A stretch of DNA of 64,000 bases from CAWCWN01 sp963799245 (GCA_963799245.1 CAWCWN010000003.1:1488001-1552000); one strand, 5' to 3'. Positions 1 through 8,782 are shown, counted from the first letter of the stretch. Notes: generated from the letters alone by a model not told the origin. Numbers and translations are program-made.

Positions 1-1
1 G

Positions 2-685
2 GATCAATCAGATACGACAGCGCTCATCGCCCTGCAGGGCCCCCTGGCACAGGCGATCCTCCAGCCGCTGACGGAGGTAGACCTGGCGAATATCCGCTAC
101 TACCATTTCGCAGGCGGCGCTGTGGATGGCGTCGACTGTTTTATCTCGCGTACCGGCTACACCGGTGAAGATGGCTTTGAGCTTTACTGCGCGCCCGTCG
201 ATGTTGTCAAGCTGTGGGATGATCTGCTGGCGGCGGGTAAAACGCAGGGCCTGCTGCCGGCAGGTCTGGGCGCGCGCGATACCCTGCGCATCGAGGCGGG
301 CTTCTGCCTCTATGGCCATGAACTGAACGAGCAGACCAATCCACTCGAGGCCGGCCTTGGCTGGAGCGTGAAGTTCAATAAGGGCGATTTTATTGGGCGC
401 GACGCCCTGCTGAAAATAAAGCAGGAGGGCGTCGAACGTAAACTCGTCGGCGTTGAGATGCTTGAGCGTGGCATCTGTCGCGCTGAATATGTCATCTATG
501 ACAACGAACACCCCATCGGTTCACTCACCAGTGGTGCTCCCAGCCCGACTGTGCATAAAAACATAGGTATGGGCTATGTCGTGGCCGCTCATGCCGTAGT
601 TGGTGAGCGCATCGCCATAGATATTCGTGGACGGCGCACGGCAGCGCAGATCGCTGCCTTGCCATTTTACAAGCGTCAAAAATAG
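2..685 (+). CDS. gcvT: Aminomethyltransferase, glycine cleavage T protein (3' part)
   Basis: The gene is cut by the left window edge; an open frame runs from base 2 to a TAG at 683-685, about 227 codons. GcvT takes the aminomethyl group from lipoyl-GcvH, releases ammonia and forms 5,10-methylene-tetrahydrofolate. The visible part holds the family signatures LQGP near the start, SRTGYTGEDGFELY, and the C-terminal barrel with a GxxxLG...PTVHKNIGMGYV stretch. It is followed by gcvH, gcvPA and gcvPB on the same strand, so this is a complete glycine cleavage operon except for the lipoamide dehydrogenase. No frameshift is seen in this part. The identification is secure. Confidence 0.95.
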   Translation, partial: DQSDTTALIALQGPLAQAILQPLTEVDLANIRYYHFAGGAVDGVDCFISRTGYTGEDGFELYCAPVDVVKLWDDLLAAGKTQGLLPAGLGARDTLRIEAGFCLYGHELNEQTNPLEAGLGWSVKFNKGDFIGRDALLKIKQEGVERKLVGVEMLERGICRAEYVIYDNEHPIGSLTSGAPSPTVHKNIGMGYVVAAHAVVGERIAIDIRGRRTAAQIAALPFYKRQK

Positions 686-745
686 AGGGCCCTGTGCCCG
701 GGACGGCCTGCGCGGCCGTTGTGTTGAAGAAGGGAGACTTCGCTT

Positions 746-1140
746 ATGGCTAGCCTTAATCACCCGAGAATCTTAAATACACTAAATCTGACGAGTGGGT
801 GCGCGTCGAAGGAGACCAGGCAGTGGTCGGGATCACCGACTATGCGCAGGACCAGCTTGGCGATATCGTCTATATCGAACTTCCCTGGGACGCGGCTCAG
901 AGCGTTACCCACGAGGTGAAGCTCGGCGATATCAAATCGGTCAAGGCGACCTCGGAGCTTCTCTCTCCTATCAGTGGCGAAGTAGTAAAGGTCAACGAAA
1001 AATTAAAAGACACGCCCGAGCTGATCAATGACAGCCCCTATGATGATGGATGGATGGTCGTTGTGAAGATGAGCAATCCCGCCGAGCTTGATAACCTTAT
1101 GAGCGCTGACCAGTACCAGGCCTATCTTGAGGGTCGCTAG
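746..1140 (+). CDS. gcvH: Glycine cleavage H protein, lipoyl carrier, frameshifted near the start
   Basis: GcvH carries the aminomethyl intermediate on a lipoyl-lysine between the P and T proteins. The body from base 799 (VRVEGDQAVVGITDY onward) is intact, with the lipoyl-lysine region GDIKSVKATSELLSP. The expected start is the ATG at 746, preceded by AGGGAG at 731-736. Reading from it gives M-A-S-L-N, then the typical SPENLKYTKSDEWVRVEGD segment continues from base 760 one frame back. The conserved frame itself meets TAA at 757-759, so one base (probably a T in AAT-TCA) is missing. Without correction only a short version from GTG 799 could be made. It could be a sequencing error or a real lesion; two similar lesions lie in gcvPA just downstream. 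Confidence 0.85.
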
Positions 1141-1186
1141 CTGTGGGGCTTTGTATACTTAACTCCAAAGCATGATACAATAGAGT

Positions 1187-1342
1187 ATGTCATTATTGAG
1201 GAACATCCAGGCAGCATTATTCTTTGCGCAGCACAGGTTCGGGCAAGGAATTATGCTGCTGCTAATTTTGGTAGGCGCCGCACGTGGCGCGGTCCTTGCT
1301 GTGTGTTGCCATCAATTTTACTCGAGGGAGAGTAATGCATGA
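1187..1342 (+). CDS. Possible 51-residue membrane peptide coupled to gcvPA
   Basis: This short frame starts at ATG 1187, five bases after a TGATACAAT extended -10-like box at 1174-1181. It ends in a TGA that overlaps the gcvPA ATG as ATGA. The product has one hydrophobic stretch (IMLLLILVGAARGAVLAVCC) and no recognised family. The overlap and the promoter-like box speak for translation; the short length and the indels in neighbouring genes speak against. It could act as a leader peptide or coupling device for gcvPA, but that is only inference. Confidence 0.22.
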   Translation: MSLLRNIQAALFFAQHRFGQGIMLLLILVGAARGAVLAVCCHQFYSRESNA

Positions 1343-2690
1343 GCTATATTCCTAATACTCCTGAAGATCAGGAGGCAATGCTGGGCCCGTCTGGGATTAC
1401 CTTCATTGGAGGCGTTACTTACGCCTGTTCCAGAGAATGTGCGCCTGCAACGCCCGCTTGATCTGCCTGCGGGCCTGCCCGAGGCCAGACCTTAAACGGG
1501 TGCTCAACGGCATGGCAGCCAGAAATACTGATCTGGATAGTGCCAGCTCTTTTCTCGGCGCGGGCACATACGATCACGCTATCCCAAGTGTCGTCCCTTA
1601 CCTTCAACAGCGGTCCGAGTTTGTCACTTCATATACACCCTACCAGCCGGAGGTCAGCCAGGGGATGCTCCAGGCCATCTATGAGTTTCAAACGATGGTC
1701 TGCCAGATCACCGGCCTGGATATAGCCAATGCCTCTCTTTACGATGGCGCGACCGCTGTCGTCGAAGCCGTACTGCTCGCGCTTGGTCCGGGTGGAAGTG
1801 GCGAGGTGGTAGTATCAAGGGGCGTTGACCCGCAGTATCGCAACGTCCTGCATACCTACGCCCACGCCCGTGGCTTCCAGGTAAAAGAGGTGCCGCTGCG
1901 CGATGGCGGCACCTCCATCGAGGAACTCAATGAAGCCGTAAGCGCCACGACCGCCGCGGTCGTCATCCAGCAGCCCAATTTCTTTGGCTGCATCGAGGAT
2001 ATGCAGGCGATTGAGGCGGTTGTCCACAAGGGCAAGGCCGTGTTCATTGCCAATATCACCGAGCCTGCCTCACTCGGTATCCTGGCCTCCCCCGCCGCTT
2101 ATGGTGCGGACATCGCGGTAGGTGAGCTGATGAGTTTCGGCAATACCATGAGCTATGGCGGCCCTGCCCTTGGCTTCATGGCGGCCAGGCAGAAGTACAT
2201 GCGTTTACTGCCAGGGCGCCTGGTCGGCCAGACGGTTGAAGAGGGCGGCCAGCATCAGACCGGCTATGTCCTGACCTTGCAGACGCGCGAACAACATATT
2301 CGCCGCGAACGCGCAACCTCCAATATCTGCACCAATCAGTCCTTGCTCGCGGTTGGCGCGACCATCTACCTGGCTACGCTGGGCAAACAGGGCTTCCGCG
2401 AACTGGGCGAGCTCTGCCTGCAAAAGGCGCACTATGCCTTCCGCCAGGTAAGCGCCATTCCAGGCTTTGAGGCCGTCTTTGGCGCGCCCTTCTTTGATGA
2501 ATTTGTGATCAAGGCGCCTGTCGCGCCTCGCCAGCTCCAGCAGCATCTTGCCCGGGCCGGTATCATCGGCGGCTATGATCTGAGCCGCGCATACGATTTG
2601 GAGAATTGCCTGCTCTTGTGTGTCACTGAAGTTCGTACAAAGGCGGAGATTGATCAACTGGTTGCCGTCTTAAAGGAGGTACGGGCATGA
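1339..2690 (+). CDS. gcvPA: Glycine dehydrogenase (decarboxylating) subunit 1, two frameshifts near the start
   Basis: GcvPA is the N-terminal half of the split PLP-dependent P protein, which decarboxylates glycine and passes the aminomethyl group to GcvH. The expected start is ATG 1339 (MSYIPNTPEDQEAMLG), typical of the family, with GGGAG at 1326-1330. The frame then needs two corrections: one extra G at 1408-1409, after which EALLTPVPENVRLQ is read, and one extra C at 1490-1491, after which LKRVLNGMAARNTDL follows. From about base 1490 to the TGA at 2690 the frame is intact and shows GAGTYDHAIPSVV, ITGLDIANASLYDGATA and MSYGGPALGFMAA. The stop overlaps the start of gcvPB as ATGA, so the two subunits are translationally coupled. 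The lesions may be sequencing errors in GG and CC runs. Confidence 0.9.
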
Positions 2691-4171
2691 GCGTTGAAAG
2701 CCTGATTTTTGAAAAAGGCGCACCCGGACGGCGCGCCTACACAATGACCACCATGGATGTACCGACCGCAGCGCTGGAGAGCATGGTTCCGGCCGCTATG
2801 CTGCGCAAGCAGCCCGCTCCCCTGCCCGAGGTAAGTGAGATCGAGGTGGTGCGCCACTACACTCATCTTTCACAGCGTAACTTCGGCGTCGATACGGGCT
2901 TCTATCCTCTTGGCTCCTGTACGATGAAGTACAACCCCAAGCTCAACGAGGATATGGCCATGCTGCCCGGCTTTGCCCGCATACATCCCTTGCAGCCGGA
3001 GGCCACCGTCCAGGGCGCCATTCAACTCCTCTATGAGCTGGAACAGTATCTCGCCGAGATCTCGGGCATGGCCCGCGTGACCTTGCAGCCCTCTGCCGGC
3101 GCCCATGGTGAATTAACCGGCCTGATGCTGATCAAGGCCTATCACGCCAGCCAGGGCCAGGGCCATCGCAAGCTGGTACTTATTCCCGACAACGCCCACG
3201 GCACTAACCCCGCCAGCGCCACCCTCGCCGGCTACAGGTCCGTCGAGGTCAGGAGCGATCCCCAGACAGGGGGTATTGCTATGGACCACCTCAAGGCTCT
3301 GCTGGACGCTCATGCCGCCGAGATCGCCGCGATCATGATGACCAACCCTAACACCCTGGGCCTCTTTGATAGCAATGTCGCCGCGATCGCGACCATGGTT
3401 CACGAGGCCGGAGGCCAGCTCTACTATGATGGCGCAAACGCCAATGCCGTGCTGGGCATTACCCGGCCCGGCGATATGGGCTTTGATGTCGTGCACTTCA
3501 ACCTGCATAAGACCTGCAGCACACCGCACGGCGGCGGCGGTCCCGGCTCGGGTCCGATCGGCGTCAAAGACCACCTTGTGGCCTTTCTCCCCGGCCCCCT
3601 CCCGGCCAGGAATGAGCAGGGCTACTACTGGCAAGATCCGGGCCCCGCGTCTATCGGCAAGGTCCGCGCCAACAAGGGGAACTTCGGCGTGCTGGTGCGC
3701 GCCTACACCTACATCCGCACCTACGGCCCCGAGGGCCTCCTGCATGTCGCCCAGAGCGCCATTCTTAACGCCAACTACCTCAAGCACGAACTGGCGGCTG
3801 ACTACGCCATTGCCTATCCGCAGATCTGCCAGCACGAGTTCATTGCTACGGCCGAGCGCCAGAAGGAGGAGAGCGGCGTGACAGCATTGGACGTCGCCAA
3901 ACGCCTGCTCGACTTTGGTATGCACGCGCCAACCACGTACTTCCCGCTGATCGTCCATGAGGCCTTGATGATCGAGCCCACCGAGACCGAGACTCGCGAG
4001 ACCCTCGATTACTTTGTGCGTATTATGCAGCAGATCGCCGCGGAGTCGCGCACAGATCCAACTCTCGTTAAAACAGCTCCCCACACGACGCCCGTGGGGA
4101 GATTAGATCAGGCCCTGGCAGCCCGCAAACCCAACCTGCGCTGGCAGCCCGGCCAGGAAGCGACTCATTAG
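2687..4171 (+). CDS. gcvPB: Glycine dehydrogenase (decarboxylating) subunit 2
   Basis: The 494-residue protein is the C-terminal, PLP-binding half of the split P protein. It has the normal full length and family landmarks: NFGVDTGFYPLGSCTMKYNP, the glycine-rich PHGGGGPGSGPIGV, and the PLP-lysine region DVVHFNLHKTCSTPHGGGG. Its ATG overlaps the gcvPA stop (ATGA), which favours equimolar synthesis of the heterodimer. The next gene starts one base after its stop. No internal damage is seen, in contrast to gcvPA. Confidence 0.97.
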   Translation: MSVESLIFEKGAPGRRAYTMTTMDVPTAALESMVPAAMLRKQPAPLPEVSEIEVVRHYTHLSQRNFGVDTGFYPLGSCTMKYNPKLNEDMAMLPGFARIHPLQPEATVQGAIQLLYELEQYLAEISGMARVTLQPSAGAHGELTGLMLIKAYHASQGQGHRKLVLIPDNAHGTNPASATLAGYRSVEVRSDPQTGGIAMDHLKALLDAHAAEIAAIMMTNPNTLGLFDSNVAAIATMVHEAGGQLYYDGANANAVLGITRPGDMGFDVVHFNLHKTCSTPHGGGGPGSGPIGVKDHLVAFLPGPLPARNEQGYYWQDPGPASIGKVRANKGNFGVLVRAYTYIRTYGPEGLLHVAQSAILNANYLKHELAADYAIAYPQICQHEFIATAERQKEESGVTALDVAKRLLDFGMHAPTTYFPLIVHEALMIEPTETETRETLDYFVRIMQQIAAESRTDPTLVKTAPHTTPVGRLDQALAARKPNLRWQPGQEATH

Positions 4172-4172
4172 T

Positions 4173-5456
4173 ATGCAATATGCGATCCTGGGTGGGGGGG
4201 CGTTAGGCCTGCTGGCCGCGCATCGCCTGACACAGCGCGGCGACGCGGTTATGCTCTTTGAGCAGGAAATGGCCGCGGGAGGGCTCGCGGCCGGTTTTCA
4301 CGTGGGCGACGATGGAGAGGCCTGGCTGGAGAAATTCTACCACCACCTCTTCCGCAGCGATAAAGTCGCCATCCAGACTATTAAAGAGCTTGGCCTGGGC
4401 GACCGCCTGACCTGGTCGCATCCGCGTACGGTTAGCCTTATAGGCGGCGGTCTCCACCAGCTCGACTCACCGCTGAACCTGCTCCAATTTCATCCCCTGC
4501 GCGTTGATGAGCGCCTGCGCGTCTTCGCTGTGCTGGCTTTCTTGAAATTGTGCAGCGCGCGCTCCGTGGCAGGAAGTACTGCAGATGCCTGGCTGCGCCA
4601 CTGGCTGGGGGAACGCCCCTACCGGCTGCTCTTTGAGCCCCTCTTTGCAGGAAAATTCGCAGATATGCGTGAGCAGGTGGCCATGCCCTGGTTCTGGGCG
4701 CGCGTGCACGATCGCACCACCTACCTGGGCTACGTGCGCGGCGGCTTTCAGCTGGTCTACGAGCGGCTGGTGGAGCGTGTCTCTGAACAGGGAGGCAAGA
4801 TCCTGCTGGGCACCCGCGTGGAGCAGGTCTGCCCGCTGGAGGATGGGCGCTGGCAGGTGCAGACGAGCCATGGTACCTGGACGGTTGACCGGGTAATTTC
4901 AACGCTGCCCACACGCCTGACCTGCCGCCTCATACCGGCTTTACCCGCGGATTACCGCGCCAGGTATGAGTGGGGCCAGGCATATGGCGCACAGTGCCTT
5001 ATCCTGGCTTTAGACCGCACACTGACCGATAGCTACTGGGTAAACGTCTGTGATCCCGGCTATCCCTTTGCCAGCCTGGTAGAGCATACCAATTTTCGTC
5101 CCGCCGGCGAATACGGCGGCCGTCACCTGATCTATCTCGGCAACTACCGCCCCATGGATGACCCGCTTTTCAAGCTGAGCAAAGCAGAGATACTTGCCGC
5201 GTTCCTGCCCCACCTCAGGCGCATTCGACCCGACTTTGAGCTTGCATGGGTCAGGGAGAGCTGGCTATTCCAGGCACCCTTTGCCCAGCCCATCGTTACC
5301 ACGGAGTATCCCGAGCACATCCCGCCCCTGCGGACTCCCCTCAAGGGCTTATGGCTGGCCAATATGTTCCAGATCTATCCCCATGATCGCGGCCAGAACT
5401 ACTCCTTTGCTCTCGCCAATCAACTTGTCAAAGAACTGCAAAATGCGGAGTGTTGA
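4173..5456 (+). CDS. FAD/NAD(P)-dependent amine-oxidase-like oxidoreductase
   Basis: The 427-residue protein opens with a Rossmann dinucleotide motif, ILGGGALGLLAAHRL, followed about 20 residues later by an acidic residue (FEQE) and a Gly-rich GGLAAGF, the pattern of FAD-binding flavoprotein amine oxidases and relatives of UDP-galactopyranose mutase or protoporphyrinogen oxidase. The C-terminal GLWLANMFQIYPHDRGQNYS fits the second FAD contact. Its start lies one base after the gcvPB stop, so it is probably co-translated with the glycine cleavage genes, but no link to glycine metabolism is established. The substrate cannot be told; a role in carotenoid or sugar chemistry is equally possible. 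Confidence 0.75.
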   Translation: MQYAILGGGALGLLAAHRLTQRGDAVMLFEQEMAAGGLAAGFHVGDDGEAWLEKFYHHLFRSDKVAIQTIKELGLGDRLTWSHPRTVSLIGGGLHQLDSPLNLLQFHPLRVDERLRVFAVLAFLKLCSARSVAGSTADAWLRHWLGERPYRLLFEPLFAGKFADMREQVAMPWFWARVHDRTTYLGYVRGGFQLVYERLVERVSEQGGKILLGTRVEQVCPLEDGRWQVQTSHGTWTVDRVISTLPTRLTCRLIPALPADYRARYEWGQAYGAQCLILALDRTLTDSYWVNVCDPGYPFASLVEHTNFRPAGEYGGRHLIYLGNYRPMDDPLFKLSKAEILAAFLPHLRRIRPDFELAWVRESWLFQAPFAQPIVTTEYPEHIPPLRTPLKGLWLANMFQIYPHDRGQNYSFALANQLVKELQNAEC

Positions 5457-5531
5457 AGTACGGTTAAGGACCATTCTCTTTGTCTGCTATGAATAACATT
5501 TCTCGCAATTTTTATAGAACGGCCCGTAAAA

Positions 5532-5551
5532 CCCCCGTTTTTAAGCGGGGG
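5532..5551 (+). repeat. Left-end hairpin of the TnpB element
   Basis: CCCCCG at 5532-5537 pairs with CGGGGG at 5546-5551 around an A/T-rich loop. It has the same stem as the right-end hairpin and is probably the left-end structure of the element. Confidence 0.6.
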
Positions 5552-5595
5552 ATATAAGGGCCTACCTTATGGGGCGAGATGGGCGGGCCTACTCT

Positions 5596-5625
5596 TTGAC
5601 ACTTTACGGCGTAGTATGCTATACT
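5596..5625 (+). promoter_or_regulatory. Promoter of tnpB, leaderless
   Basis: A perfect TTGACA at 5596-5601 is followed after 18 bp by TATACT at 5620-5625, with TG one base upstream of it (extended -10). The ATG at 5632 lies where transcription should begin and no Shine-Dalgarno sequence fits, so the mRNA is probably leaderless. Confidence 0.7.
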
Positions 5626-5631
5626 GTAAAC

Positions 5632-6834
5632 ATGCAACAGAAGAGAGCCTACAAGTACCGCTTCTATCCAAGCGATGAACAAAAGCGCATCCTGGCACAA
5701 ACCTTTGGGTGTTGCCGCTACGTCTACAACTGGGCATTGCGGCAACGTACTGACGCCTACTACCAGCGTGGTGAGCGTCTGTACTATGAGGGTACGGCAC
5801 AACGTCTGGTGTTGCTCAAGCAGCAGGAAGAGACGGCATGGCTGAACGAGGTTTCTTCTGTTCCCCTGCAACAAGCTCTCCGCAATCTGGAGAAAGCCTT
5901 TCGCAACTTCTTTGACGGACGGGCGAACTATCCCACCTTCAAAAAGAAGCGCCATCAGCAATCCGCCACATATGCGAGCAACGCCTTCATCTGGAAGAGC
6001 CAGGCTCTCACGCTGGCAAAGATGGATGCTCCTCTTGCCATCGTTTGGCACCGTCCCCTGCCTGATGGCTGCAGGCCAAGCAGTGTCACCATCACCAAAG
6101 ATGAAGCTGAACGCTACTTTGTCTCTATCCTGGGAGAAGAAGATATCAAACCATTGGCAGTCTCCTCTAAGACTGTGGGGCTTGACCTGGGCTTGAAGTC
6201 GATGGTCATCACATCCGATGGACACACCTATGGCAATCCCAAGTTCTTCCACAAGGATGAGAAGAAGCTGGCAAAAGCGCAACGCCGCCATGCGCAGAAG
6301 CACAAAGGCTCCAAGAACCGTGCAAAAGCCCGTCTCAAAGTTGCACGTATCCATAAGAAGATAGCCGATAGACGGCGAGACTATCAACACCAGCTCTCGA
6401 CTCGCATCATACGCGAAAACCAAGTCGTATGTGTTGAGAGCCTGCAAGTCAAGAACATGGTCCAGAACCACTGCCTGGCTAAAGCCATCGCCGATATAGG
6501 ATGGAGTGAATTCAGCAGGCAGTTGGAGTATAAAGCAGAGTGGTATGGACGAACCATCGTCAAAATTGACAAGTGGTATCCATCCTCCAAACGCTGCTTT
6601 GACTGTGGACATATGCTTGACGCCTTAACACTTGATGTCCGCTCGTGGACATGCCCTGAATGTCGCGTTGTCCATGACCGTGATATCAATGCTGCACAGA
6701 ACATTCGTGCTGCGGGACTCGCAGTGCTCGCCTGTGGAGAGGCTGTCAGACCTGGCGCGGTGAAAACCAAAGCGGGCAAGTCTCAACGAAGCAGGAAAGC
6801 TCTCTCGCGAGGGAGAGAAGCCCCCGTGCTTTAG
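5632..6834 (+). CDS. tnpB: RNA-guided nuclease TnpB (IS605 OrfB family)
   Basis: TnpB is the RuvC-like, omega-RNA-guided nuclease encoded by IS200/IS605 elements. The 400-residue protein starts MQQKRAYKYRFYPSDEQ. It has the N-terminal helix-turn-helix region, the RuvC triad D185 (GLDLG), E269 (CVES) and D351 (HDRDINAAQNI), and a zinc ribbon with C322, C325, C341 and C344. All catalytic positions are intact, so the nuclease is probably active. ATG 5632 is chosen because it matches the family start and coincides with the transcription start predicted from the promoter just upstream; an in-frame earlier start would be upstream of that. Its stop codon lies inside the loop of the right-end hairpin. 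Confidence 0.93.
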   Translation: MQQKRAYKYRFYPSDEQKRILAQTFGCCRYVYNWALRQRTDAYYQRGERLYYEGTAQRLVLLKQQEETAWLNEVSSVPLQQALRNLEKAFRNFFDGRANYPTFKKKRHQQSATYASNAFIWKSQALTLAKMDAPLAIVWHRPLPDGCRPSSVTITKDEAERYFVSILGEEDIKPLAVSSKTVGLDLGLKSMVITSDGHTYGNPKFFHKDEKKLAKAQRRHAQKHKGSKNRAKARLKVARIHKKIADRRRDYQHQLSTRIIRENQVVCVESLQVKNMVQNHCLAKAIADIGWSEFSRQLEYKAEWYGRTIVKIDKWYPSSKRCFDCGHMLDALTLDVRSWTCPECRVVHDRDINAAQNIRAAGLAVLACGEAVRPGAVKTKAGKSQRSRKALSRGREAPVL

Positions 6835-6841
6835 CCGGGGG
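6821..6841 (+). ncRNA. Right-end hairpin, likely 3' end of the omega RNA scaffold
   Basis: CCCCCG (6821-6826) pairs with CGGGGG (6836-6841); the tnpB stop TAG (6832-6834) is in the loop. In this family the omega RNA overlaps the end of tnpB and ends at the element border, so bases just after about 6842 would be the guide. The RNA limits cannot be set from sequence alone. Confidence 0.5.
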
Positions 6842-6905
6842 AGATGTCACAGAGTCCCGGCTGCAATTCTGAAGCATTCAAGCTGAGGAGTGGATGATGA
6901 GGCGG

Positions 6906-7214
6906 TTATTTCTCCTTTGGCAGTTTCAAGTTCTGAGGATCGCTCGCATAAAGGGTTGCGTGCCCGCAGTTCAGGCAGACATAGGCCTTGGCCGTGGAGG
7001 TACGACCTCCTGATGCCGTCAATCGCCTGAAAAGTATGCGCGGGGTCATGCCAAAATCACATAGAACACGCGTGCCCCCGCATTGGGGACACGGGGGTAA
7101 GGTCGTCTGTTCCACACCAGCCTCCACACTTTCACCAATTCGTAAAAAATAACCTGAGCTTATTCTAACATATCTCGGGGAAATATGCTCTACAAAATCC
7201 GCTGTGTTCAGCAT
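6906..7214 (-). CDS. Small zinc-ribbon protein
   Basis: The 102-residue protein has two CxxC knuckles, CPQCGG and CLNCGH, separated by about 35 residues with basic and hydrophobic residues between, which suggests a single zinc ribbon. No catalytic domain is visible. A TATACT box at 7230-7235 lies 15 bp upstream of the ATG and no clear Shine-Dalgarno is seen, so the leader would be very short. The copy of the TACCCATAGTCG motif at 7215-7226 directly abuts the start codon. The function is unknown; DNA or RNA binding is a guess. Confidence 0.6.
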   Translation of the reverse strand: MLNTADFVEHISPRYVRISSGYFLRIGESVEAGVEQTTLPPCPQCGGTRVLCDFGMTPRILFRRLTASGGRTSTAKAYVCLNCGHATLYASDPQNLKLPKEK

Positions 7215-7226
7215 CGACTATGGGTA
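7215..7226 (-). repeat. TACCCATAGTCG motif, copy 1
   Basis: Read on the minus strand it lies about 30 bases after the stop of the M20 peptidase gene, in that gene's orientation. It is one of five copies of this motif in the window. Confidence 0.5.
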
Positions 7227-7256
7227 GGTAGTATAAAGAGCGTCCCCAGCGCTCGC

Positions 7257-8612
7257 TCATGCCAGCGCCTGGAACATGTAGCAGTTAAAGCGCACGGCCT
7301 CGCTTAAATCAGCCAGGCGGATATGCTCGTTAGGGGCATGAGCGCCACTGGCCCAGTAGGTAGGATTCCCCGGCACGGAGAGTCCTGGTACTCCAACAAA
7401 ACGACGCAAGGCGCCCAACAACGGCAGCGTGCCCCCCGCTATTGGATTCACTGCGGGCCTCTTGCCGCCATAGGCCTCGGCGATCTTCGCCATGCGTCGC
7501 ACCAGCGGCTCATCCATCGGTGTGACCAGCGGTTCAGCGCTACTTAAGACTGTAATGGTTATATCGTCGTAGCCCTTGGCCTTGAGATGGGCCTTTAGCT
7601 TGGCCAGGATGTCCTCGGGCTCCTGGTTGGGCACCAGGCGGAAATCAATTTTCGCCGTCGCCCTGGCCGGCAGCACCGTCTTCGATCCCTCCCCCGTGTA
7701 GCCACTGACCAGGCCCGCCAGGTTGCACGTCGGCGTAAAGCACAGCCTGCGCATCAATAAGCTCCCCGCGAGGTCGTCGACAAACTTTTTGACGTGGTAG
7801 GCCTCGCGCAACTCCGCGTCCAGCTTTGGCAGGTCGGCTAGCGCAGCCAGCTGTTCCTGCGATGGCTCGAGCACAGCTTCATAGAAGCCCCCAATGTGCA
7901 CAAAACCATCCGCTGTGCGCAGCGTTGCCAGCGCCTGTACCAGTCGCCAGGCTGCGCTGGGTAGAATAGGCGCCGCCCCCGAATGGGTATCAATCCCCGT
8001 CCCCTGCACATCGAGCTGTACATAGAGCAGGCCCTTTGTTCCCAGCAATAACTCCGGCCGGCCGTCCGGGCTGAAGCCTCGACCCTCCCAGAAACATCCA
8101 TCGGCCTGCAGCAGCGAGGCATACTTCTCGGCGAGGGCAGGGAAATGCGGGCTGCCAACCTCCTCTTCGCCCTCGATGATCCAGCGCAGGGTGATCGGCA
8201 GCTCGCCGTGTACGGCCTGCAGCGCGTGAATGGCCGCCAGCCGCGCGGCGATCTCGCCCTTGTTGTCGCAGGCCCCGCGCGCGTAAAACTTCCCATGACG
8301 CACCGCCGGTTCAAAAGGTGGTGAGTGCCACAGCTCCAAGGGTTCGGCGGGCTGCACATCGTAATGGTTGTAGAGCAGAATGGTAAAGGGACTGCGGCCG
8401 CGCAATTCAGCATAAATGGCGGGCGGCGCCCCTGCGGTCAGCAGCCGCTGCGTCTGAAAGCCGCTCTCGCGTAAGAGCGCTTCGCTCAGGTCTGCCATCT
8501 CACGCATGCCCAGCCCCTGGGCCGCGATGCTTGGCTGGCTGCAGATGCGCTCGAGCAAGGCCTGCGCCTCACCGCTATGTTTATCCAGATAGGAGTCCAC
8601 AGTCTGTGTCAT
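7257..8612 (-). CDS. M20 family metallopeptidase (dipeptidase)
   Basis: The 451-residue protein is a dinuclear zinc exopeptidase of the M20/M25/M40 family, probably cleaving dipeptides in the cytoplasm. Metal and catalytic motifs are YNHYDVQPAEP (His and Asp ligands), RGACDNKGE (bridging Asp), EGEEEVGS (catalytic Glu plus ligand) and the late GGTLP segment; the dimerisation domain lies between. Start ATG 8612 is chosen because AGGAAAGGACC lies just upstream; an in-frame ATG 23 codons earlier lacks this. It is preceded by nothing on the same strand closer than the far end of the region, so it is likely a single gene. Confidence 0.9.
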   Translation of the reverse strand: MTQTVDSYLDKHSGEAQALLERICSQPSIAAQGLGMREMADLSEALLRESGFQTQRLLTAGAPPAIYAELRGRSPFTILLYNHYDVQPAEPLELWHSPPFEPAVRHGKFYARGACDNKGEIAARLAAIHALQAVHGELPITLRWIIEGEEEVGSPHFPALAEKYASLLQADGCFWEGRGFSPDGRPELLLGTKGLLYVQLDVQGTGIDTHSGAAPILPSAAWRLVQALATLRTADGFVHIGGFYEAVLEPSQEQLAALADLPKLDAELREAYHVKKFVDDLAGSLLMRRLCFTPTCNLAGLVSGYTGEGSKTVLPARATAKIDFRLVPNQEPEDILAKLKAHLKAKGYDDITITVLSSAEPLVTPMDEPLVRRMAKIAEAYGGKRPAVNPIAGGTLPLLGALRRFVGVPGLSVPGNPTYWASGAHAPNEHIRLADLSEAVRFNCYMFQALA

Positions 8613-8782
8613 CGGGGGAGGTCCTTTCCTCGTCTTCTCTAAGCTTTTCGCCTGGCCCACTGAAGGTGCTACGAGCTGCACCTTTCTCCTATTATATAAA
8701 GTCGCAAGGCTGAAGACAACTACAGGGAGGGCCCGAGTTTATGCAAGCGCCGGGAAGATTGGCAGAGAGGGGCAGGAGCGGC

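Larger units (their letters stand above)
5524..6846 (+). mobile_element. IS605/IS1341-type element carrying only tnpB
   Basis: The unit consists of one tnpB gene bracketed by two hairpins with the same stem, CCCCCG/CGGGGG, at 5532-5551 and 6821-6841. No tnpA (Y1 HUH transposase) is present, so the element is non-autonomous or has lost tnpA. The outer borders are approximate because these elements have no inverted repeats or target duplications. It sits between the glycine cleavage operon and a small zinc-ribbon gene and disrupts neither. Confidence 0.75.

Noticed and set aside
686..1338. Glycine riboswitch in the glycine cleavage operon
   Set aside because: No glycine aptamer core was seen in the gaps; the region upstream of gcvT is outside the window.
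3113..4084. Long minus-strand frame of 323 codons over gcvPB
   Set aside because: It mirrors the GC-rich codon pattern of gcvPB, has no ribosome binding site and no family motifs.
4438..4914. 158-codon Arg/Pro-rich minus-strand frame in the FAD oxidoreductase gene
   Set aside because: Composition typical of a GC-rich shadow frame; no start signals.
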